A stretch of DNA of 5,755 nucleotides from the NCBI GenBank assembly GCA_009695405.1, contig SIAZ01000230.1, positions 1-5,755 on the forward strand. The letters are read 5' to 3'. Shown piece after piece: positions 1 through 5,584 of the stretch. Numbering within the stretch: position 1 is the first letter of the stretch; the number at the start of each line of letters is the position of its first letter. Both the position numbers and the translations under genes were made by a program. Origin of the DNA: Pedosphaera sp. (GTDB lineage Bacteria; Verrucomicrobiota; Verrucomicrobiia; Limisphaerales; UBA9464). The notes below the pieces were generated by a model, which was not told where the DNA came from, made no database searches, and was given only the letters and a program-made list of their open reading frames with translations.

Positions 1-61
1 TTACCCAGTTGTTGCGACTGGGTCCCGCTGTTTAAATTGTCAGGTGTATTCACCAACGTAG
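1..61 (+). other. Possible tail of an upstream gene
   Basis: Two plus-strand frames enter from the left edge and stop just before the ABC ATPase gene. One reads TQLLRLGPAV and stops with TAA at 33-35. The other reads YPVVATGSRCLNCQVYSPT and stops with TAG at 59-61. Either could be the C-terminus of a preceding gene; operons of this type usually carry a HlyD-like periplasmic adaptor or an outer membrane efflux protein there. The fragments are too short to identify, and the ATPase frame itself is also open through this stretch, so there may be no separate gene end here. Confidence 0.25.
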
Positions 62-81
62 GGCAACATTTTCAGCGGCTT

Positions 82-831
82 ATGTCTAGCCGTTTCTTTT
101 ACCCCCTTTCCATCGGCCCTTTCCAGCCACCAGCCAAACGCCCTGCCCTGCAGCCCATCGTCAGCCTGCAGTCGGTTAAACTCTATTACTCATTAGGTGA
201 TGTCGTAGTGGAAGCATTGCGGGGATTATCTCTCGACATTACTGCCGGCGAATATATCGCCATTATGGGACCGTCAGGCTGCGGTAAATCGACGTTGCTC
301 AATCTCCTCGGATGTCTCGATCGCCCCACGTCTGGTCGGTATTTGCTCGGGGGAACAGATATTTCTTCACTCGATGACGATGCACTTTCTGAAATCCGCG
401 GACGTCGACTCGGGTTTATTTTTCAAAGCTACAATCTCATCCAGCAACTGAATGTGTTGGAGAATATCGAGGTGCCACTTTTTTATCAGGGTCGCTCTGA
501 TGAAGAGGCGCGCGCGATCGCCATCGGCCTCGCCAAACGGGTCGGACTGGAAAAGAGGATGGATCATAAACCGTTTGAGCTCTCCGGCGGGCAACAGCAG
601 CGTGTGGCAATTGCGCGAGCTTTAGCGAGCGATCCACTGGTACTCTTGGCCGATGAAGCGACTGGGAATTTAGATTCGGGTTCAGGTCGCGAAATTCTAG
701 GGCTTTTTGATGAATTGAATGCCGCAGGGAAGACCCTCATTATGGTGACTCACGACTCAAGTGTTGGCGAACGGTCTCAGCGTATTGTGCGATTGCGCGA
801 TGGTCACTTGGAGTCAGATAATCGGCGTTAA
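82..831 (+). CDS. ABC transporter ATP-binding protein, MacB/LolD type
   Basis: This is the cytoplasmic nucleotide-binding subunit that powers the permease encoded next to it. All ABC motifs are present; residues are numbered from a TTG at 37, so subtract 15 for the ATG start used here. Walker A is GPSGCGKST (78-86), the Q-loop glutamine is Q130, the signature is LSGGQQQR (182-189), Walker B is LVLLADEA with D206 and E207, the D-loop is NLDS, and the switch histidine is H239. The GCGKSTLLN and GCLDRPTSG stretches and the lack of any fused domain place it in the MacB/LolD/FtsE group (family knowledge). The start is uncertain: the frame is open to the window edge, TTG at 37 and ATG at 82 are candidates, and neither has a Shine-Dalgarno sequence. 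ATG 82 is preferred because the conserved fold begins only near residue 42. It still leaves a proline-rich N-terminal extension of about 25 residues. The permease gene follows 38 bases after the stop. The substrate cannot be read from the sequence. Confidence 0.93.
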   Translation: MSSRFFYPLSIGPFQPPAKRPALQPIVSLQSVKLYYSLGDVVVEALRGLSLDITAGEYIAIMGPSGCGKSTLLNLLGCLDRPTSGRYLLGGTDISSLDDDALSEIRGRRLGFIFQSYNLIQQLNVLENIEVPLFYQGRSDEEARAIAIGLAKRVGLEKRMDHKPFELSGGQQQRVAIARALASDPLVLLADEATGNLDSGSGREILGLFDELNAAGKTLIMVTHDSSVGERSQRIVRLRDGHLESDNRR

Positions 832-869
832 TCTCCAATGCAATTTTATCAAAACGGCAACCTGTTTAT

Positions 870-2183
870 TTGATTCTCGTGACCCGTGGATTCCATTTTT
901 TTTTATCATCGCGACTCAAACGTTCCATCCGTCTTGGTTTGCGCTCACTTTGGTTGCATCGGTTGCGTTCTCTCCTGACAGTTCTCGGTATCGTCTTCGG
1001 TGTCTGCTCAGTCATCGCTATGCTCGCGATCGGTGAAGGTGCCAGTTACGAGGCTCAAGAACAGATTAAGAGTCTGGGCGCACAGAACATTATCATCCGG
1101 AGTGTTAAGCCCTCGGAGGATCAAAAAGTCACTACCCAACAGAATAATTCAACGCTCGATTACGGGATTAAATACGAAGACATCTCCCGCATTCAAGCCA
1201 CCATACCCGGGGTTACAGCCATCGTCCCAGCGCGAGTGATGCGGGAATATGTTTGGAACATTACCGTCCGTGTGGATGCAGAGGTGGTTGGTACAGTTTT
1301 TTGGTATCCAACCATGCGAAATCACCGTGTTGCAGAAGGTCGATTTTTTACTGAGATCGATCAATTAGCAGCCGAAAATGTCTGCGCGCTTGGCTTTGAA
1401 ATGGCGCGTCGCCTCTTTCCTATGGAGACACCTCTTGGTAAGGCTGTCCGTATCGGTGGCCAATACTATCGGGTGGTCGGTGTCATGGAACCGGTGAGTC
1501 GGACCAAGGGTGACGACACGGGCCAATCCTCAGCACAACAGGCGGTAGATCGCATGTTTATTCCATTATCCACAGCCAAACAACGCTATGGAGAAATCCT
1601 TTTTAAAAATCGCAGTGGCAGCTTTGAGCGTGAGCGTGTGGCCTTGCACGAAGTCACTGTCAAAGTAGATGATCCGAGTAAAGTCATCGGGGTGTCTCTG
1701 GCCGTCAAAGACCTCATGGAACGGAATCATAAGAAGAAGGATTATGATGTCGTCGTGCCTCTCGAACTTCTTCGACAAAAGGAAAAAACTAAACGTATTT
1801 TTAATATCGTCCTCGGCTCTATCGCCGCCATTTCTCTGCTCGTTGGTGGGATTGGGATCATGAATATTATGCTCGCCAATGTCACTGAGCGGACCCGAGA
1901 AATTGGTATCCGTCGAGCGCTGGGTGCGAAACAACGGGACATTACCCTTCAATTTCTGATCGAGGCCGTTCTATTAAGTGGTGTCGGTGGAGCACTCGGG
2001 GTGTTGTTAGGAGTGGCCATCCCCTTTGCTGTCTCTGCTCTCGCTGAAATGAAGACTATCATTATGGTGTGGTCGCCCCTGGCCGCTTTTACTATCTCGG
2101 CCTTGGTTGGTGTTATTTTCGGGCTCTACCCAGCTCTGCGAGCCGCCAAGATGGATCCTGTGGAAGCGCTCCGACACGAATGA
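870..2183 (+). CDS. ABC transporter permease, MacB/FtsX type
   Basis: This is an inner membrane permease of the type VII (MacB-like) ABC exporters, which couple ATP hydrolysis to movements of a periplasmic domain. The 437-residue protein has the expected layout. A basic N-terminus with the RSLLTVLGIVFGVCSVIAML segment forms TM1 (about 34-54), followed by a periplasmic MacB_PCD-like domain (about 60-305). Three C-terminal helices follow at about 309-335, 361-390 and 400-423. The loop after TM2 reads NVTERTREIGIRRALGA, a hallmark of the FtsX/MacB family, and the end reads LYPALRAAKMDPVEALRHE, also typical. The start is not secure: TTG at 870 and GTG at 879 are the only candidates before TM1, since the first in-frame ATG (1020) lies inside that helix. 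No ribosome site is visible. A run of nine T (896-904) falls in codons 9-12. It pairs with the ATPase gene 38 bases upstream, so the transporter is a split MacB. MacB, LolC/E and antimicrobial-peptide exporters cannot be told apart here. Confidence 0.93.
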   Translation: MILVTRGFHFFLSSRLKRSIRLGLRSLWLHRLRSLLTVLGIVFGVCSVIAMLAIGEGASYEAQEQIKSLGAQNIIIRSVKPSEDQKVTTQQNNSTLDYGIKYEDISRIQATIPGVTAIVPARVMREYVWNITVRVDAEVVGTVFWYPTMRNHRVAEGRFFTEIDQLAAENVCALGFEMARRLFPMETPLGKAVRIGGQYYRVVGVMEPVSRTKGDDTGQSSAQQAVDRMFIPLSTAKQRYGEILFKNRSGSFERERVALHEVTVKVDDPSKVIGVSLAVKDLMERNHKKKDYDVVVPLELLRQKEKTKRIFNIVLGSIAAISLLVGGIGIMNIMLANVTERTREIGIRRALGAKQRDITLQFLIEAVLLSGVGGALGVLLGVAIPFAVSALAEMKTIIMVWSPLAAFTISALVGVIFGLYPALRAAKMDPVEALRHE

Positions 2184-2190
2184 GGGGCGA

Positions 2191-3969
2191 TTACCTCGGC
2201 TTGAGTTGGGGAAAGAGAATCACGTCGCGGATTGTTTCTTGCCCGAGGAGCATCATACACAATCGGTCGATACCGATACCGATACCCCCAGCGGGAGGCA
2301 TTCCATGTTCGAGGGCGGTGAGAAAATCCTCGTCGAGTTTTTGCTGTTCACCACCCGCCTGCTGTTCAAGTGCCGCGCGCTGTGCAACAGGATCGTTCTG
2401 CTCACTATAACCGGGGGCGATCTCTTGGCCGTTAATGCAGCATTCAAAGACCTCGACCGTCGTTGGATCCCCCGGTGAAAGTTTAGCGAGCGGCACGAGT
2501 TCCTTAGGTAGGTGGGTCACAAATGTCGGTTGAATAAGCGTTGGCTCAACTAACTTCTCAAAAACAGCCCCAGTGACCTCAAAATCTTCATATCCATTGG
2601 CAATATCGCCGGAGAGTTTTAAATCTTCAGTTGCCCGACGTCGACGTTCACTGGGGGTAAGGTCAAACCAATCTAAACCTGCTTTCTCGCAGACTAAATC
2701 CTTGTACCGTGCACGACGCCAATTTGTGAGATCGATGACTTTCTCAACGGTCAAAGGTTGGAGGGTGCTCAACGCAGACTGAAGACGCAGGCGAGCCGGT
2801 TTGGCATTTTCCCAATCCACTTGAAGGAGAGAGAGACACGCCTCAATTGCTCCATGCACGCGCAGTGCGATGGTCGATGGTTCTTCTTTACTGAGGTTGC
2901 TTAGGGCGAGCTCGACGATCTCTTTCGTTGCCAAAATAGGTGTTTCGATCCGGTCTTCTGGTAAAACTTCTGCGATGCTTGATTTGCCCGATTTGACGAA
3001 AAATGTGGGGACCTCGGCGAAGGCAAGCCGAACTTCCTTGATAGCGTGTTCGGTTTCGGCACGGCGCTGGTGACGCACAAGTAAGCTTCCTAGTACATTT
3101 TGGGCGATCCTTTTCACCACCGATTCCACCGTCTCCATCATCGTCTCGTAGTCTCCATAAGCCTCGTAGGCTTCCAGCATGGTGAACTCTGGGTTGTGCT
3201 TGCGGGAAAGTCCTTCGTTACGGAAGTTACGACCGATCTCAAAGACCTTATCCACGCCACCCACCAAAAGACGTTTGAGATAAAGTTCGAGGGCGATTCG
3301 CATATAAAAATCGCAACCCAATGCGTTATGATGTGTCTTGAAAGGCTGAGCGGCAGCTCCTCCAGGAATGGCCTGCATCATAGGCGTCTCAACTTCCACA
3401 TAGCCTCGCTCGTGAAAAAAGGTCCGGATCTCTCGGATAATCTGCGACCGCAGTAGAAAGGTCCGTTTCACTTCGTCGTTGGCGATCAGATCGAGGTACC
3501 GTTGCCGATAACGCACTTCTGTGTCGGCTAATCCGTCCCACTTGTCGGGCGGGGGGCGTAGGGCTTTGGAAAGAACAGTGAAGCTCTCTGCTTTAATACT
3601 GATTTCACCTGTTCGCGTCCGAAACATAGTGCCCTTGACTCCAATAAAATCGGCTAAATCCAAGTGACTGAAGATCGCAAAGGCTTCGTCTCCGAGCGCC
3701 TGTTTCTGCGCATAAACTTGCACTCGCCCCGTCATATCTTTGAGGTCGATAAACTGGCTCTTGCCCATGTCTCGGTTTGCGGTGATGCGGCCGGCGATGG
3801 CCACGGAGGCGGACTCCACCAACTCGCCCCTTTCAAATTTGGCACGGGCCTCTCCGCAACCGGTCAGTTCCTTGAGACTGACCTTGTTCATAAAAGGGTT
3901 GATGCCCTTGGACGCAAGGGCGGCGAGCTTCGTCCGACGCTGTTCAATAAGTGAGTTTGTGTCTTCCAT
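2191..3969 (-). CDS. lysS: Lysine--tRNA ligase (class II) with a large insertion
   Basis: This enzyme attaches lysine to tRNA-Lys in the cytoplasm, using ATP. An N-terminal OB-fold anticodon-binding domain (about 56-135, with GRITANRDMGKSQFIDLKD) precedes the class II catalytic core. Motif 1 lies near 188-210 (GYVEVETPMMQAIPGGAAAQPF region) and motif 2 at about 241-266 (FEIGRNFRNEG, R250). Motif 3 is at about 553-573 (GMPPAGGIGIGIDRL, R569). E228, R250, Y268 and E523 match the lysine/ATP-site residues E240, R262, Y280 and E428 of E. coli. Two oddities stand out. The protein is 592 residues, against about 505 in E. coli, because about 110 residues are inserted between VLGSLLVRH and VIDLTNWRR. 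The pocket segment reads EIAPGYSE where E. coli has EIGNGFSE, so P519 replaces Asn424. The ATG at 3969 is the first possible start after an in-frame TGA at 3999-3997. No Shine-Dalgarno is visible before it. The gene is convergent with the permease gene, 7 bases away, with no room for a shared terminator. No T-box signature was seen in the spacer upstream. Confidence 0.97.
   Translation of the reverse strand: MEDTNSLIEQRRTKLAALASKGINPFMNKVSLKELTGCGEARAKFERGELVESASVAIAGRITANRDMGKSQFIDLKDMTGRVQVYAQKQALGDEAFAIFSHLDLADFIGVKGTMFRTRTGEISIKAESFTVLSKALRPPPDKWDGLADTEVRYRQRYLDLIANDEVKRTFLLRSQIIREIRTFFHERGYVEVETPMMQAIPGGAAAQPFKTHHNALGCDFYMRIALELYLKRLLVGGVDKVFEIGRNFRNEGLSRKHNPEFTMLEAYEAYGDYETMMETVESVVKRIAQNVLGSLLVRHQRRAETEHAIKEVRLAFAEVPTFFVKSGKSSIAEVLPEDRIETPILATKEIVELALSNLSKEEPSTIALRVHGAIEACLSLLQVDWENAKPARLRLQSALSTLQPLTVEKVIDLTNWRRARYKDLVCEKAGLDWFDLTPSERRRRATEDLKLSGDIANGYEDFEVTGAVFEKLVEPTLIQPTFVTHLPKELVPLAKLSPGDPTTVEVFECCINGQEIAPGYSEQNDPVAQRAALEQQAGGEQQKLDEDFLTALEHGMPPAGGIGIGIDRLCMMLLGQETIRDVILFPQLKPR
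2268..2285. repeat. Three tandem CGATAC hexamers inside lysS
   Basis: CGATAC occurs three times head to tail. Read on the minus strand it encodes the Gly-Ile repeats of the motif 3 segment GIGIGID. The protein pattern is normal for class II lysyl-tRNA synthetases (GLGIGID in others), but the identical codon choice makes a perfect DNA tandem repeat over catalytic residues. It is probably a by-product of the protein sequence. Confidence 0.6.
2740..3069 (-). other. Insertion in the LysS catalytic domain
   Basis: This codes for LysS residues of about 301-410. In E. coli LysRS the strand after the AQEVLG-like helix runs into the next conserved block (FGKPFEKLTM) within a few residues; here about 110 residues intervene. 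The segment is rich in Leu, Ala, Glu, Lys and Arg, and looks mostly helical by eye, for example around KEIVELALSNLSKEE and ARLRLQSALSTLQPL. It has no Cys pairs, metal motif, membrane segment or recognised domain. The reading frame is intact on both sides and base composition looks like the rest of the gene, so it appears to be a settled part of the protein and not a recent disruption. Whether it is a clade-wide feature is unknown from this window. Confidence 0.7.
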
Positions 3970-3988
3970 GGAGGTGCTGGGCGCGAAG

Positions 3989-4030
3989 ACAGGCTCTCAA
4001 CCTGCCCTACAGACTCGAAAGTCTGCTACC
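3989..4030. repeat. Two adjacent palindromic repeat units
   Basis: Two related units of about 21 bases follow each other with a 20-base period. Both share the pattern ACAG-x-CTC, then AA, then CTGC and TAC. Unit 1 (3989-4010) folds as CAGG..CCTG around the CTC of CAGGCTCTCAACCTG, with one mismatch. Unit 2 (4009-4030) folds as a perfect CAGACT/AGTCTG stem around CGAA or AA. They lie 20-60 bases upstream of the lysS ATG, so they would be in its mRNA leader if transcription starts further up. Short CAGRCT-stem palindromes of this kind resemble REP-like dispersed intergenic repeats in some bacterial genomes (recollection, not checked). The second unit could alternatively be an RNA leader hairpin. 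No U-run follows on the minus strand, so it is not a terminator. Confidence 0.5.
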
Positions 4031-4128
4031 GCAACCGTTCCTAAATTAAACCACGCTGTCAGGGCAAGCGGCAAGCCCTCTGCTTCTTCGGTAGATCCTT
4101 CGCTTTCAAAGGTGAAGACATGCGGCAT
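3997..4128 (-). CDS. Possible small ORF (43 aa) upstream of lysS
   Basis: This short minus-strand frame begins with ATG at 4128 (MPHVFTFESEG) and ends AVADFRVCRAG at a TGA (3999-3997), 27 bases before the lysS ATG and in the same frame as lysS. A longer version could start at GTG 4164 (55 residues); a TAG just upstream of that closes the frame. The N-terminal half is acidic (FESEGSTEEAEG) and the C-terminal half hydrophobic (LPLALTAWFNLGTVAVA). The last 11 codons or so overlap the palindromic repeats. No ribosome site is clear. It could be a leader peptide, a small unrecognised protein, part of a dispersed repeat, or chance. The overlap with the repeats makes the last two more likely. Not recognised as a known family. 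Confidence 0.25.
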   Translation of the reverse strand: MPHVFTFESEGSTEEAEGLPLALTAWFNLGTVAVADFRVCRAG

Positions 4129-4187
4129 CTGGTTTTGAGTTAACGTCCCCGATCCTTGTTTCACATCCGCTTTGATCTAGGCCAACC

Positions 4188-5513
4188 TCAGCGAACGAGA
4201 CAGGCCTTTTTTGGATTAAACCGCCAATCCGGAATCAAGTGCTGCATGGCAATAGCGTCGTTGCGTGATCCAGTGGGTAACTTCAGATAAAGCTGATGTG
4301 CGGCATCCAGTTGAGCAGGGTCAATCTCAATACCTAAGCCTGTCTTCTGAGGAACAGTCACCTTGCCATCTTTAATCTGTAGAGGTTCGCGGGTCAGGCG
4401 CTGACCTTCCTGCCAAATCCAATGTGTATCCATAGCCGTCACCGTCCCGGGCGCAGCAGCACCGACGTGGGTAAACATAGCTAGTGAAATATCAAAATGG
4501 TTATTCGAATGAGAACCCCAAGTGAGCCCTTTTTGTTGGCAAAGACGGGCCACTTCGACAGAACCTCGCAGTGTCCAGAAATGAGGATCGGCGAGGGGAA
4601 TATCAATCGACTGCAATTTCAGAGCGTGATTCAACTGACGCCAATCTGTGGCCACCATGTTAGTGGCCGTTCGCAGGCCAGTAGCTTTTCGGAACTCAGC
4701 CATGATTTCTCTTCCCGAAAACTCAGCCTCTGCACCACAAGGATCCTCTGCATAAGCAAGAATACCCTTTAAATTTTGGCATAGTTCAATGGCCTCCTTA
4801 AGAGACCAAGACCCATTCGGATCCAGAGTGATGCGGGCGTTGGGAAAGCGTTGCGCCAAGGCTCGGACAGCTTCTATTTCATCGGCACCTTTGAGCACTC
4901 CTCCCTTGAGTTTAAAATCCTGAAACCCGAATCGCTCTTGAGCTGCTTCTGCCTGAGCAATAATCGATTCGGTAGTGAGAGATTCCTCGTTGCGACAACG
5001 GTGCCAAATTTGATCTGACTTTGATTCATCGCGGTAGGGCAAAGAGGATTTACGTCGATCACCAATGTAGAAGAGGTAGCCAAGCATCTCCACCTCAGTG
5101 CGTTGCTGTCCCATCCCTAGTAAGGCTGCCACTGGTTTGCTAAGATGCTGGCCGAGGAGATCCAAAAGGGCGCACTCGATGCCGGCTACCGCATGAATAG
5201 TCACCCGCAAATCAAAGGTTTGAACCCCGCGCCCGCTGCTATCCCGATCGGCAAAGCTCGAACTTATTTTGGTTAAAAGGGAGTCGTACTCGCCGACTTC
5301 TTGACCCATCAGTAAACTTGTTGAATCTACAATTGTTTGCAGAATTTCTTCGCCTCCAGGGACCTCACCCAAACCGCGGTGGCTAGAGTTATCGGTAATT
5401 ATAATTATATTCCGTGTAAAAAAGGGGCTATGGGCACCGCTTAGATTTAAAAGCAGGCTGTCATAACCCGCAACGGGGATGACACGAACAGAGGTAATGC
5501 GTGGAGAAGACAC
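4188..5513 (-). CDS. gudD: Glucarate dehydratase
   Basis: This enolase-superfamily enzyme dehydrates D-glucarate (and L-idarate) to 5-keto-4-deoxy-D-glucarate in the cytoplasm, the first step of glucarate catabolism. At 441 residues it is close to the 446 of E. coli GudD, and matches it from end to end in blocks such as VIPVAGYDSLLLNLSGAHSP, FADRD, EVEMLGYLF, LAYAEDPCGAE and SHSNNHFDISLAMFTHV (compared from memory). Catalytic residues are in place: the KLK pair K201/K203, metal ligands D231, E262 and N285, D309, and H335 with N337. These correspond to E. coli K205/K207, D235, E266, N289, D313, H339 and N341. The start is GTG at 5513. An in-frame TAA at 5525-5523 leaves no other start, and the N-terminus aligns with that of E. 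coli. No Shine-Dalgarno is visible. No kdgD, garL, garR or sugar-acid transporter gene lies in the window, so the rest of the pathway must be elsewhere. lysS follows on the same strand after 218 bases; co-transcription is possible but not indicated. Confidence 0.97.
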   Translation of the reverse strand: MSSPRITSVRVIPVAGYDSLLLNLSGAHSPFFTRNIIIITDNSSHRGLGEVPGGEEILQTIVDSTSLLMGQEVGEYDSLLTKISSSFADRDSSGRGVQTFDLRVTIHAVAGIECALLDLLGQHLSKPVAALLGMGQQRTEVEMLGYLFYIGDRRKSSLPYRDESKSDQIWHRCRNEESLTTESIIAQAEAAQERFGFQDFKLKGGVLKGADEIEAVRALAQRFPNARITLDPNGSWSLKEAIELCQNLKGILAYAEDPCGAEAEFSGREIMAEFRKATGLRTATNMVATDWRQLNHALKLQSIDIPLADPHFWTLRGSVEVARLCQQKGLTWGSHSNNHFDISLAMFTHVGAAAPGTVTAMDTHWIWQEGQRLTREPLQIKDGKVTVPQKTGLGIEIDPAQLDAAHQLYLKLPTGSRNDAIAMQHLIPDWRFNPKKACLVR

Positions 5514-5545
5514 TCTAAAAAGTTAAAGGCTAAAATTTATAAAAA
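5514..5545 (-). promoter_or_regulatory. AT-rich possible promoter of gudD
   Basis: The stretch directly upstream of the gudD GTG is strongly AT-rich. On the minus strand it holds TATAAA at 5541-5536, a fair match to a -10 box about 22 bases before the start codon. A CTGACA at 5557-5552 resembles a -35 box but is too close to TATAAA; at 15-17 base spacing the alternatives are poor (ATTTTA, TTTTAG, TTTAGC). Treat as a weak prediction of a short-leader promoter. Confidence 0.2.
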
Positions 5546-5584
5546 CAGGCCTGTCAGCAGGAGCAGGAGTCACTTAAAGCGATC

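Noticed and set aside
761..1036. Plus-strand ORF overlapping the end of the ATPase and start of the permease
   Set aside because: Overlaps two well-supported genes in another frame and has no domain; a shadow frame.
4061..4079. AGGGC/GCCCT inverted repeat as a regulatory hairpin
   Set aside because: Five base pairs around a nine-base loop is expected by chance in a spacer of this size, and it lies inside the possible small ORF.
4098..4117. Hairpin CTTCGCTTTCAAAGGTGAAG as a terminator for gudD
   Set aside because: The pairing relies on G-T wobbles that exist only in plus-strand RNA, while gudD is on the minus strand; no U-run follows.
3740..4138. Plus-strand ORF across the start of lysS and the spacer
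   Set aside because: It lies antisense to the conserved N-terminus of lysS and shows no coding features.
3970..4187. T-box or other riboswitch in front of lysS
   Set aside because: No TGG-type antiterminator bulge, specifier stem or terminator with T-run was found; the spacer is mostly taken by the small frame and repeats.
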